DNA of 64,000 nucleotides from Desulfurellaceae bacterium bin18 (GTDB lineage: Bacteria; Desulfobacterota; Binatia; Bin18): positions 33,577 through 97,576 of the forward strand of contig MPMI01000020.1 in assembly GCA_002238415.1 (NCBI GenBank), given 5' to 3'. Shown piece after piece: positions 24,808 to 32,868 of the stretch (positions within the stretch are counted from its first letter, which is position 1; every line of letters starts with the position of its first letter). Both the position numbers and the translations under genes were made by a program. Below the pieces are notes generated by a model. The model was not told the DNA's origin, did no database searches, and saw only the letters and a list, made by a program, of their open reading frames with translations.

Positions 24808-25414
24808 CTGAGAGTCTGTCCGTTTCGGGAGCCGCGGGATGGCCTGCGGTCAGCGCGAGCATCGCCTGCCACAGAGTGTCTGTGCCGTGGCCATCCCGAG
24901 CCGAAAAAAGAAACAGCGGCTCGCCACCGATTTGCTGTATCAGGCTGTGGCGCTGTTTTTCTTGCTGGTTGCGCTTGAGCTTGTCACATTTGGTTGCCAC
25001 AAAGAGAAAGGGGCGGTGATGATAGGCCAGAAAGTCAGCTAGGGCTGCCTCCTCCGCTTCCGGCCCACGGCGAATATCGAGAATGATGACCACCCCACAC
25101 AGGTTCGGCGCGTGTATCAGATAGTCTTCAATTAGTCGCTGCCACGCCGTCCGCTCGGACTTGGCCACTTTGGCATAACCGTAGCCAGGCAGGTCAACAA
25201 AGGTCAGGGCCTGATTGATGGTAAAAAAATTGAGCTGTCGCGTACGGCCCGGAGTCTGACTCGTCCGGGCAATTTTCCGGTTCAGGAGTCGGTTGATTAA
25301 CGAAGACTTGCCGACATTCGAGCGTCCGGCAAAGGCGATCTCCGGTTGAGAGAGTCTCGGGTATTGTCCCGGTCGCATCGCGGCGCCGGTAAACTCAACG
25401 CTTGAAATTTTCAC
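24800..25414 (-). CDS. engB: Ribosome biogenesis GTPase EngB/YsxC
   Basis: Essential TRAFAC-class GTPase acting late in large-subunit assembly. The 204-residue protein carries G1 GRSNVGKSSLINRL, G3 DLPGYG, G4 TKCDKL and G5 SARDG in correct order, plus the family phrase RTSQTPGRTRQLNFF (switch I). Length matches the family. First gene of the leftward operon. Confidence 0.95.
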   Translation of the reverse strand: MKISSVEFTGAAMRPGQYPRLSQPEIAFAGRSNVGKSSLINRLLNRKIARTSQTPGRTRQLNFFTINQALTFVDLPGYGYAKVAKSERTAWQRLIEDYLIHAPNLCGVVIILDIRRGPEAEEAALADFLAYHHRPFLFVATKCDKLKRNQQEKQRHSLIQQIGGEPLFLFSARDGHGTDTLWQAMLALTAGHPAAPETDRLSDA

Positions 25415-25541
25415 GATCTTGACTCACGCTCAGCGGTGGACCGAACACAGGCACTCCGCAGGATTTGAAAGGAGGGTAGCCGACAGAGCCGATTTGCGCC
25501 ACCTTGACTTCCGCTCGCTTGGATTGTTTGTTTAGGGGGAC

Positions 25542-25997
25542 ATGAAAAAAGAACTCTTGGGCATGCTCGTGACTGCCCTGTCCATATTATCCGCAGCCGT
25601 TGTGTCCGGCCTGCGGCTCAAGCCCTATATTGACGCCGGCGAAACGTATACGCCCGCGTCGTTTATGCTGTATCCGGCCCTGGCGGCCGTGTTAGTTGCC
25701 ATCCCGATCATCTTCTTGCTGCGCGCAGTCCAAGGCACAAAAGAGCTTGAAATCGGTCCGCTGAAATTCACCGAGCGCACTCCGTTTATGGCCTTATGGT
25801 GCATCTTGTATATTGTAATTGCCGTCACCTTCTTCCCCTACGACGGTCCTGAGGAGTCGGACCTCCTGCCTGAGCCGTCGTACCAGGAGGATACCGGGTC
25901 CCCCCTCAATCAGCCGGTTCGTCTGTCACTGCCATTTGCCGCTGAGGCGCCCCAGGAGAGAACAGCGGAGCAGAGACAGGTCAGGAAGCCGTTGTGA
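25542..25997 (+). CDS. Small membrane protein of unknown function
   Basis: 151 residues with three predicted transmembrane segments: LLGMLVTALSILSAAVVSGL (residues 4-24), LYPALAAVLVAIPIIFLLRA (about 46-66) and MALWCILYIVIAVTFFPY (about 84-101). A polar Pro/Glu-rich tail of about 50 residues follows. The ATG is preceded by AGGGGGAC. It begins a tightly packed operon whose four genes overlap by four bases at each junction. No function can be assigned. Confidence 0.75.
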   Translation: MKKELLGMLVTALSILSAAVVSGLRLKPYIDAGETYTPASFMLYPALAAVLVAIPIIFLLRAVQGTKELEIGPLKFTERTPFMALWCILYIVIAVTFFPYDGPEESDLLPEPSYQEDTGSPLNQPVRLSLPFAAEAPQERTAEQRQVRKPL

Positions 25998-26389
25998 CCG
26001 ATTTTCAGCCTCAGCTCGATCCGTTTCAGGTCTTGTTAGGTTTTCACCTCGACCTGGTGACGCCGGAATTTTGCCGTATCAGTCTCCCCTTCAAGCCCGA
26101 GCTGCGGACCGCCGGTGATGTTGTGCACGGTGGGGTCATTGCCACCCTGATCGACAGCGCCGGGGTGGTCGCGGCCTGGTCTGATGCCGACCACAGCGCC
26201 ACCCGTGGAGCCACTGCCGATCTCTCGGTCAGCTATTTATCTGCGGCGCACGCCGTTGATCTTGTCGCTGAAGCCCGGGTCATGCGGCGCGGACGGAGTC
26301 TAGTCTTTATTGAGGTCGATGTCACGGCATTGACTGGAGAGCGGATTGCCAAGGGGCTGGTCACGTATAAGCTGGGGTATAGTGCATGA
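25994..26389 (+). CDS. PaaI-type hotdog thioesterase
   Basis: 131-residue acyl-CoA thioesterase of the hotdog fold. The signature is VVHGGVIATLIDSAGVVAAW, where HGG and the acidic residue in the following helix form the active site. Then come TADLSVSYL and GRSLVFIEVDV. It starts with GTG inside a GTGA overlap with the previous gene and ends in an ATGA overlap with the protease gene, implying coupled translation. The acyl substrate is unknown; aromatic or medium-chain CoA esters are common in this family. Confidence 0.88.
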   Translation: MTDFQPQLDPFQVLLGFHLDLVTPEFCRISLPFKPELRTAGDVVHGGVIATLIDSAGVVAAWSDADHSATRGATADLSVSYLSAAHAVDLVAEARVMRRGRSLVFIEVDVTALTGERIAKGLVTYKLGYSA

Positions 26390-27399
26390 CGCAACCCTCG
26401 TTTGATCACTCCGTCCCGCCGAATTTTCCGTCATCGCTTGCGTCGCTCCGGACCGTTTCACCCAGAACTATCCCGCCCATCCATATCGTCCTGTTTGGGG
26501 CCACCCTCTTTACCACAACGCTCGCCGGAACCTTTCAAGCCGGCGGGGACCCCCTCAGCGACCCATCTGCTCTGGTGTTGGGGTTGCCCTTTGCCCTCAC
26601 CTTACTGCTCATCCTCCTCAGCCATGAGATGGGACATTACATCCTGGCCCGTATCCATGGGGTCTGGGCCAGCCTACCGTATTTCATTCCCGGCCCGCCC
26701 TTCTTCGTCGGGACTTTTGGTGCGTTCATTCGGATGAAGTCAGCTCCGGCTAATCGATCTGCGCTGTTTGATATTGGCGCGGCTGGACCATGGGCCGGGG
26801 TCTGCTTCGCCATTCCCGCTGTTATTATTGGCCTGACACTCTCCGAAGTGCAGCCGCTCGACCCCCTTTCGGGTGGTATCATTCTCGGCGACTCTGTTCT
26901 GTTCTCTGCCTTGATAACGCTCGTTCTTGGCGTCGCCCCTGACGAGGTCAGAGTCATACTCCATCCCATTGCGCTTGCCGGCTGGTTTGGCCTGTTTGTC
27001 ACCTTTCTCAATCTGCTGCCGGTTGGGCAACTCGACGGTGGCCACGTTGTGTACTCGCTCTTTGGGCCGGCGCACCGCTGGGTCGCACGCGCCTTTCTGC
27101 TGGTTATTCTGATGCTGGGTTTTCAGGGCTGGAATGGCTGGTTCGTGTGGGTTGTCTTGTTGGCTATCTTGGGCATTGACCATCCGCCGATAGGCGATCA
27201 GGTATTGCCCCTTGATCGCAGGCGGACCATCTACGGCTGGTGTACCGTTGGGCTCTTTGTCTTGACTTTTACCCCCGTGCCCATCACCATATCGGCGGAT
27301 TTTCCACTCCAGGAGGATGTGACTCCAGTGGCCTACCAGCTCGAACAGCGGCCCCTGTCGTCACCCTTATCCCCCTGGACGTTGGTGTACCAGCCATGA
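26386..27399 (+). CDS. Site-2 protease family intramembrane metalloprotease (M50)
   Basis: 337 residues with about seven transmembrane segments. The zinc site HEMGHY lies near residue 85, and the third ligand region is NLLPVGQLDGGHV near 206, the conserved N-x-x-P-x-x-x-L-D-G motif. There is no PDZ domain, which puts it closer to the compact site-2 proteases than to RseP. Such enzymes cut membrane-bound regulators. The 5' overlap is ATGA and the 3' end overlaps the deaminase start. Confidence 0.9.
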   Translation: MTQPSFDHSVPPNFPSSLASLRTVSPRTIPPIHIVLFGATLFTTTLAGTFQAGGDPLSDPSALVLGLPFALTLLLILLSHEMGHYILARIHGVWASLPYFIPGPPFFVGTFGAFIRMKSAPANRSALFDIGAAGPWAGVCFAIPAVIIGLTLSEVQPLDPLSGGIILGDSVLFSALITLVLGVAPDEVRVILHPIALAGWFGLFVTFLNLLPVGQLDGGHVVYSLFGPAHRWVARAFLLVILMLGFQGWNGWFVWVVLLAILGIDHPPIGDQVLPLDRRRTIYGWCTVGLFVLTFTPVPITISADFPLQEDVTPVAYQLEQRPLSSPLSPWTLVYQP

Positions 27400-27848
27400 C
27401 CGATCGTCTGTCCTGGAATCAATACTTCATCACCATCACGCGCCAGGTGGCCGAACGTTCGACCTGTCAACGCGCCAAGGTTGGCGCGGTTATTGTCCGC
27501 GAGCGTAATATTCTGACCACGGGCTATAACGGTGCGCCGGCCGGACAGCCCCACTGCTCCGAGGTTGGCTGCCTGATTTACGAATCAAAGACCCCGACCG
27601 GGGAAATCGAGGAGAACTGCTACCGGACCATCCATGCGGAAATCAATGCCATTGCCCAGGCGGCGAAGAACGGCACTAATATCAGTGGGGCGGATATTTA
27701 TGTGACCCACACCCCGTGTATCCATTGTCTCAAAGTGCTGGTGAATACCGGTATCCGGCGCATCTTTTACGAGAAAGCGTATAAGCTCCACACCATACAG
27801 GAGTTGCTGGCGTCCTCTCAGGTCGAGTTGCAGCAAGTTGAACTGTAG
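27396..27848 (+). CDS. dCMP deaminase family protein
   Basis: Zinc-dependent deaminase giving dUMP for thymidylate synthesis. The 150-residue product begins at ATG 27396, overlapping the protease stop as ATGA; an upstream in-frame extension reads through the protease gene and is not used. The active site is HAEINAI with the general-base Glu, and the zinc cysteines are in HTPCIHC. GYNGAPAGQPHC is the usual substrate loop. ComE-like deaminases of competence operons look alike, but no competence genes are near. Confidence 0.88.
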   Translation: MTDRLSWNQYFITITRQVAERSTCQRAKVGAVIVRERNILTTGYNGAPAGQPHCSEVGCLIYESKTPTGEIEENCYRTIHAEINAIAQAAKNGTNISGADIYVTHTPCIHCLKVLVNTGIRRIFYEKAYKLHTIQELLASSQVELQQVEL

Positions 27849-27909
27849 ACCGGTGAGGCGAACCTGTCCGCCCAGCTTCCGTCCTGGCAGGGCCGCCGAG
27901 CCCGCGTCT

Positions 27910-28062
27910 CTATTCTTGCGTTTCGGCCGATTGGGCTGCGGGTTGAGCGGATAACCCGTCATACGCGCCGAATTGATAGGCGGCCGCCAACAAGAGAACG
28001 GACAGGACAAGCACTGTAATCAAAATATCCAGGGCACTGAGCCCGGCATGGCCCTTCTTCAT
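27910..28062 (-). CDS. 50-residue single-span protein resembling a prepilin N-terminus
   Basis: ATG at 28062 with GGAGGA at 6-nt spacing. The product is a basic leader (MKKGHAG) followed by LSALDILITVLVLSVLLLAA and a short polar tail. This copies the type IV prepilin pattern: a Gly for prepilin peptidase, then a long hydrophobic helix with an acidic residue at mature position 5 (Asp rather than the usual Glu). It ends with almost no globular domain, so it cannot be a normal pilin. It sits 19 bp after the lipid acyltransferase gene and may simply be a small membrane protein. Confidence 0.6.
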   Translation of the reverse strand: MKKGHAGLSALDILITVLVLSVLLLAAAYQFGAYDGLSAQPAAQSAETQE

Positions 28063-28081
28063 TTTTGTCCTCCATGCGCTT

Positions 28082-29116
28082 CTAGGGGTAGACCGGGGCA
28101 TCTCCATCCGGACGACGCTTCCAGCGCTTGTGTATCCACAGCCAATGGTCTGGATAGCGTTCAACCATATCCTGAAATATGACGGTGAATTTTGCGGTCG
28201 TGGCGCGGATATCTTCTTTTTGGTTACCAGTCCGGATCGGTTCGATCAACGGTAAGATCACGATCTTGTGTTGGTACGAGCCGTTTTCCCGCACCAGAAA
28301 AGCCGGTACAACCGGAACCCCTGTTGTCAGAGCCAAGCCGGCAAGGCCGGCCGAGGTTGAGGCTAGCCGTGAGAAAAACGGTACAAACACGCCCATCCGT
28401 CCAGAGGCGTTTTGATCAACTGCAGCGACAACCGCACTCTTTTTCTTAATTGCCCGGAAGACCTCAAGCCCGGCGGTCGTCTTCTTAATCACTGTGGTCC
28501 CGCACCGCTCGCGCTCTGTGGTCAACACCTTTTCAATAAAGACATTGCGCAGACGGCGATGGATGATGTGCATAGGTAGGCCGTAACACGCAGCCGCATG
28601 AGCGAAGAGTTCCCAGTTGCCAAAATGTCCGGTGAGAATCAGGGCGCCGGTCTGGCGCAGTTTGTCAACCAGCTGACGCCATTCGGCTTCGTTCTCAAAC
28701 TGCACCCGCTCGTGAATATTCTCTGGCGTGAGGGAACGCAAATGGCAGAACTCGGCCAATAAGCGGCCCAGGTTCCGAAAACTTTCACGCAAGATACGGT
28801 GCCGTTCGGCTTTGTCCTTGGCCGGAAAGGCCAGCGCCAGATTCGTCAACCCGACGCGACGATGCGGCCAGTCTATCCAGTAGAGGAGCGTGCCAATGCC
28901 TTCTCCAACCCGAAACGCGAGACGAAAGGGCAACACGCGAAAGAAGGCGAAGAGGGCGAGGAATAAGATATATTCGATCCGGGCTAGCAGGTGTTTTTTT
29001 TCACGCGCCGGCCGGATACGTTTTTTGCGGCGTGGCCGGCCCTGTTGAGGAGCCGCCTGCTCAGTCTGGGCGGTCACAGCGGTATCGTGTGACGCGCCTC
29101 TGATCCCTTCTGGCAT
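28082..29116 (-). CDS. LpxL/HtrB-like lipid A acyltransferase
   Basis: 344 residues of the lysophospholipid acyltransferase superfamily, which adds a secondary acyl chain to lipid A or a similar lipid at the inner membrane. The catalytic H-x4-D/E motif appears as LTGHFGNWELFA near residue 170, and VAAVDQNASGRMGVFVPFF is the usual second block. An N-terminal helix (IEYILFLALFAFFRVLPF) follows a 45-residue polar, basic extension, which is odd and may mean the true start is further in. It marks the organism as outer-membrane-bearing. Confidence 0.88.
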   Translation of the reverse strand: MPEGIRGASHDTAVTAQTEQAAPQQGRPRRKKRIRPAREKKHLLARIEYILFLALFAFFRVLPFRLAFRVGEGIGTLLYWIDWPHRRVGLTNLALAFPAKDKAERHRILRESFRNLGRLLAEFCHLRSLTPENIHERVQFENEAEWRQLVDKLRQTGALILTGHFGNWELFAHAAACYGLPMHIIHRRLRNVFIEKVLTTERERCGTTVIKKTTAGLEVFRAIKKKSAVVAAVDQNASGRMGVFVPFFSRLASTSAGLAGLALTTGVPVVPAFLVRENGSYQHKIVILPLIEPIRTGNQKEDIRATTAKFTVIFQDMVERYPDHWLWIHKRWKRRPDGDAPVYP

Positions 29117-29142
29117 GAATACGCGCTAGACCGGACTGATGA

Positions 29143-29712
29143 CTACGCTTCTGGAGCGTCAGAAAACGAAAAGCCAAACACGTCCCGTTCCTTGGCCACC
29201 AAGTCGGCAACGACCTGTCGATCAATATCCCGGTAGTGTTGCAGGGTTTCCCGCATCTTTCTTTCCCCACCGTTTGCTCTGGCCATCTCTTTCAACTCGT
29301 TTTTGATCCAGCCGATATGCCACTTTTCATCTTTGGTGACTTCGTGCAGGATGGCGAGCGTCTCCGGATCGACATCTGACCGTTGGGCGTGTTCAATATA
29401 TCGGCGCTCGGCGCGCTCTTCGACCACGACGGTGAGAGCGAAGAGATCAATCAAGGAGCGAGGAATGCCAACGGCTCTGCCAATGCGGGTCTGGTAGCCA
29501 TCATCGACGTGAACCGGTTCATAACCCAGGTCGGTAATGCGTTTCGTCCACAACCAGGCGTGACGGGTTTCGTCAGCCAGATGCCGAGATAATTTGACTC
29601 GAGCCTCGGTGTTTTCGACTCGCATGGCCAATTTTAAGAGCAGCGTCGCGCCGCGTAGCTCGGCGTCACGGTAATAGCTGTATAAATGGATCATCCGTGG
29701 ATCTATAGACAT
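29143..29712 (-). CDS. Ferritin-like di-iron protein
   Basis: 189 residues from the ATG at 29712, preceded by GGAAGGTG; a longer reading upstream lacks protein-like character. A four-helix bundle is suggested by repeated Glu/His motifs: EARVKLSRHLADETRHAWLW (E-x-x-R-H) and VVVEERAERRYIEHA, then HEVTKDEKWHIGWI. These E-x-x-H pairs match the ferritin/rubrerythrin-type di-iron site. An oxygen- or peroxide-handling role, or a MiaE-like oxygenase, are the main options; the sequence does not separate them. Confidence 0.75.
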   Translation of the reverse strand: MSIDPRMIHLYSYYRDAELRGATLLLKLAMRVENTEARVKLSRHLADETRHAWLWTKRITDLGYEPVHVDDGYQTRIGRAVGIPRSLIDLFALTVVVEERAERRYIEHAQRSDVDPETLAILHEVTKDEKWHIGWIKNELKEMARANGGERKMRETLQHYRDIDRQVVADLVAKERDVFGFSFSDAPEA

Positions 29713-29877
29713 AGTATGTTCACCTTCCACCCGAAAAGCCCTGTCCTCTTCTCGGCAAGAAAGGACGTCTACCCCCGCAGGCTTCTCTCGGTATAGAGTA
29801 ATGATCACAGAAAAGCAAGAACCTCGATAGTGCGCTAAGCATCGACAAATACTCCATTTTTTTATACCGTGGCGCTG

Positions 29878-30948
29878 ATGAAGCTGTCTTTCCTGTCTAC
29901 ACGAGATTTCTTCCCTTCGACTTGGCTCAAAACAGGCTTTTGGCTGGATGTCGTGCGTTGGAGCGGAATACTGTGTCTCTTGTTGCCCGGCCTGAGCGGA
30001 TGTTTGGGCAGCGAAGACAACCGACTGGTGGCTCGGCCGGCTGGACCCTATCAGCTGACACTGGACCTTGGATCAACACTCCCGCAGGCTGGCCAGGAAA
30101 CAATCCTGGCCTTTCACCTGACCCATACCAAGACACAACAACCGGTTTTTGACTTGCAAATATTGCACGAACGCGCCCTCCACACCTTTATTGTGAGCCG
30201 TGACTTATCTACCTTTGTCCACACCCACCACGAGGACTATATTCCGCTCACTGACCAGGACCTTCAGCGAGCGCGGTTCCATTTTCCCTATACGTTTCCC
30301 AAGGCGGGGCAGTATCTCATTGTCAACGAGTTTACCCACAAGGATAGAAGCTGGACCAAACATTTCACGCTGACGGTTACGGGGGAGTCCGGCCCGTCGC
30401 CCAAGCCCGATTTCCGTCAGGAAAAACAGTTTGGTGCGTATCGTGTTGCCTTCCGCACTTCGCCTTCTCCGCCCATTGCCGGCCATGAGGTGGAGATTGT
30501 GTGTCGCCTCACCTCCGCAGAGGGGGTCCCGGTCAGGAATTTGGGTCTCTATCTCGGCACCGAAGTCCATATGGCAAGCTGGCGCCTGGACGGTGAACAT
30601 TTTGGCCATCAGCATACCTACACATCGGAGATGGCCCGTTTTATGGAAGGTATGCGGGGTCACAGTATGTCGTCAGACCAGATGGCCCGGCTCATGGTTC
30701 AACTCATGAGCCGTCCGGCAAAGCAGGAATATTTTGGCCCGGACGTACCGCTGCATCACGTCTTCCCCACCGCCGGCGTATATAAAGTCTTCCTGGAGTT
30801 GGCGCCCAACGACGAATATCTGCCGGTTGATTTTCTGGTCACGGTTGCCGAATACACGGACGACGCGGATACAACGATTCATTCCATCCTGCAAGAATCG
30901 GCGCCCTCCGCACGACCCACCACACCCAATAGGCAGGTCTCGTCGTGA
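29878..30948 (+). CDS. Histidine-rich secreted lipoprotein of unknown function
   Basis: 356 residues from ATG 29878; a GTG 9 bp upstream is an alternative. A hydrophobic signal with lipobox LSGC (near residue 44) predicts export and lipid anchoring. Two beta-rich domains follow, and both carry His clusters: FVHTHHEDY, then GEHFGHQHTYTSEM and a Met/His stretch (FMEGMRGHSMSSDQM). Such clusters suggest copper or other metal binding in the periplasm (inference). The stop overlaps the next gene as GTGA, so the two are made together. Confidence 0.7.
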   Translation: MKLSFLSTRDFFPSTWLKTGFWLDVVRWSGILCLLLPGLSGCLGSEDNRLVARPAGPYQLTLDLGSTLPQAGQETILAFHLTHTKTQQPVFDLQILHERALHTFIVSRDLSTFVHTHHEDYIPLTDQDLQRARFHFPYTFPKAGQYLIVNEFTHKDRSWTKHFTLTVTGESGPSPKPDFRQEKQFGAYRVAFRTSPSPPIAGHEVEIVCRLTSAEGVPVRNLGLYLGTEVHMASWRLDGEHFGHQHTYTSEMARFMEGMRGHSMSSDQMARLMVQLMSRPAKQEYFGPDVPLHHVFPTAGVYKVFLELAPNDEYLPVDFLVTVAEYTDDADTTIHSILQESAPSARPTTPNRQVSS

Positions 30949-31565
30949 AATTCCACTCCCCTCAGAACAGTCTGCTCGTTTGCTTCCTGCTCGTTTCGTC
31001 TCCGGCAGTGGCCGGCCACGGTTTTGTCACGACCTTTGGCGATATCGAATGGTTGCCGGAACCTGGCCGTACGCCGGACACTGTGGGGTATCAATTCGAC
31101 TCCTGGTCCGAAGCGGGGCAACTCTGGCTGGCTACGACCGCCCGACAGGTCGTCGACCTCTCGCTCGGCTTTGCCCGAGAAAAACTGGCCGAAACCGAAG
31201 CCATGCTGACCGCCCAGGATACGTCCGCCGCCCGGATCGCGCTGGAGCAATACTGGTATTATATCGACCGGGCCGAGCAAGCGCTTCCACAGGCCGCAGA
31301 TGGGCAGGATGAGGATGGCATTGCTCTGGTCGAAGCGCTAACAACCCACCTGCTTGAGCACCAATACATCCTGACCATTATTCATACGGACCTGTCTGTT
31401 GAGTCGCGTGGCATCCTGCGGGAGGTCTTCACAACAGCGCAACAGCGCTATCCGCGTATAGCCGACCGTCTGCCCCGCAAAAAACGTGGCGCCCTCTTTT
31501 TCAAGGAAGAAGAAGTGCGCTGGTCGGTTGAAATGGCACTGCGAGAGGATGAGGAGGGAGGGTAG
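30945..31565 (+). CDS. Secreted helical protein resembling DUF5667
   Basis: 206 residues: a signal peptide (LLVCFLLVSSPAVAGHG), the segment TPDTVGYQFDSWSEAGQLWL, then a long amphipathic helix with AREKLAETEAML. This order (P-D-S/T-x-x-Y followed by a basic/acidic helix) resembles DUF5667 domains found beside sigma/anti-sigma systems and in secreted proteins of Gram-positives. The match is approximate. It starts with GTG inside the stop of the lipoprotein gene, suggesting a joint periplasmic role. Confidence 0.6.
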   Translation: MKFHSPQNSLLVCFLLVSSPAVAGHGFVTTFGDIEWLPEPGRTPDTVGYQFDSWSEAGQLWLATTARQVVDLSLGFAREKLAETEAMLTAQDTSAARIALEQYWYYIDRAEQALPQAADGQDEDGIALVEALTTHLLEHQYILTIIHTDLSVESRGILREVFTTAQQRYPRIADRLPRKKRGALFFKEEEVRWSVEMALREDEEGG

Positions 31566-31647
31566 GGTATTGATCTGCTCCGTCGCAAAGACACGAGCCG
31601 CAGAGCCCCCCTCTGAACTCTTTTATCGATACCAAGAAAGAGCCCGT

Positions 31648-32010
31648 ATGCAAAAAAAAGATAAAGTGCCATCTCTTTCTGCCTCGGAAGAACTCGACGA
31701 TAGCCCCTTCCCCGACCCTATTGTCATGCCCATTGAGGATGTGATTGACCTCCATCCTTTTGCACCTAAGGAAATCCGCAGTGTCGTCGAGGAATATTTA
31801 CGCGAATGTTGCATCGCGGGGTTCACCCAGGTGCGTCTCATCCACGGCAAAGGCAAGGGGGTTCAGCGCGAGAGTATTCGTTCACTGCTTACTCGCCTGC
31901 CCTATGTGACAGACTTCGCTGATGCGCCAATGGGGGCGGGCGGTTGGGGGGCGACCATTGTCCGCCTCGACCCGTCACGGGTAGACCCGGCGGGAAGCCG
32001 TGAATCGTAG
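31648..32010 (+). CDS. Smr domain protein
   Basis: 120 residues from ATG 31648. The Smr domain (residues ~35-110) shows VIDLHPFAPKEIRSVVEEYL and VRLIHGKGKGVQRESI, the D-L-H and H-G-K-G motifs of this nuclease-like fold, then GGWGATIVRL. Stand-alone Smr proteins cut branched DNA or mRNA in collided ribosomes; which applies here is unknown. A longer in-frame reading would overlap the upstream gene and lacks conservation-like features. Confidence 0.85.
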   Translation: MQKKDKVPSLSASEELDDSPFPDPIVMPIEDVIDLHPFAPKEIRSVVEEYLRECCIAGFTQVRLIHGKGKGVQRESIRSLLTRLPYVTDFADAPMGAGGWGATIVRLDPSRVDPAGSRES

Positions 32011-32094
32011 AGCCGTTATCCGTGGTTGAAAAGTTCTCTCTTGCGCGTCTCTCCTGCAAAGGGATACATAATGACGGAAGTAAGGAGGGGGCTC

Positions 32095-32835
32095 ATGGCA
32101 ACGGTTGATACCTTTTTGGCTGATTTGCGCGGCTATATCCAACACCAAGACGAGCAGCCTCTGCTTGGCCCCAATTTCTACCGGGGCCTGCTGGCCGGGG
32201 AACTGTCTCGCCAGCAACTGAAAAAATGGGCGCTCAACCTCTTCTATGTCACCGGCCAGCATATCCGGGCTTTTGGTGGGATTTTTATGAATACCGGCCT
32301 CGGACCGCTGGACCAGAAAATTCGACGCCATATTGTTGAAAATCTGATTGACGAAGAAACGCTTATGGGCCGCGGGGAAGACGCCCACTGGATGCTGTCC
32401 ATGCGTCTGGCCCAAGCGCTCGGAGCCACCGAGGAGGAAGTACGGCAGCCGATTGTTGCCAGAGAGTCGGTCGCCTATGTTGACTGGGTGATTGAGCTTG
32501 GCAGGAAGGAGTATGGTCTCGTCACCCTGGCTGCCATGTCGATTGGCGGCGAGATGCGTAGCGATGACTCCATGAAGGGCCTCGTGCGCGCGCTCAAAGA
32601 AAAATACGGCCTGAGCCGGCACGCGCTTGAATTCTTCTATGCGCATGCCGGTGAGGCCGAAGCGCATGGCGAGCCCGTTTTTGACATGGTGCGGGAGTAT
32701 GCCACCACAGCCGAACGGCAGCAGAAGATTCGAGACAGTGTCACGGCGTGGTGTGAGAAATTCCAGGCGGCTCAGGAAGGCGGGTATCGGGTGGCTATGG
32801 GCCTGGATGCCGGCGTCCGAGTCGATTTGGGTTGA
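32095..32835 (+). CDS. TenA/PqqC-like heme-oxygenase-fold protein
   Basis: 246 residues from ATG 32095, which has an excellent AAGGAGG ribosome binding site; longer readings upstream are less likely. All-helical fold with histidine and acidic pairs placed as in iron-dependent PqqC/TenA-type oxidases: YVTGQHIRAFGG near residue 62, NLIDEETLMGRGEDAHW near 90 and FFYAHAGEAEAHGEPVFDM near 180. Members of this superfamily oxidise small substrates (PqqC, CADD-like, SnfA-type). It is followed 33 bp later by an amidohydrolase gene, so it may act in the same catabolic pathway. There are no other PQQ genes in view. Confidence 0.78.
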   Translation: MATVDTFLADLRGYIQHQDEQPLLGPNFYRGLLAGELSRQQLKKWALNLFYVTGQHIRAFGGIFMNTGLGPLDQKIRRHIVENLIDEETLMGRGEDAHWMLSMRLAQALGATEEEVRQPIVARESVAYVDWVIELGRKEYGLVTLAAMSIGGEMRSDDSMKGLVRALKEKYGLSRHALEFFYAHAGEAEAHGEPVFDMVREYATTAERQQKIRDSVTAWCEKFQAAQEGGYRVAMGLDAGVRVDLG

Positions 32836-32868
32836 TTGGGAAAGATATATAAAGAGGAGGGATCGTTC

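Noticed and set aside
25504..25532. TTGACT/TTTGTT as a promoter of the membrane-protein operon
   Set aside because: The -10 box is poor and the predicted start would leave almost no leader before the ATG while a Shine-Dalgarno is present.
27240..27395. N-terminal extension of the dCMP deaminase
   Set aside because: It reads through the 3' part of the protease gene; the ATG at 27396 forms a normal ATGA overlap and gives the standard deaminase length.
31486..31647. Upstream extension of the Smr protein
   Set aside because: It overlaps the end of the previous gene and adds no domain; the internal ATG starts the compact Smr protein.
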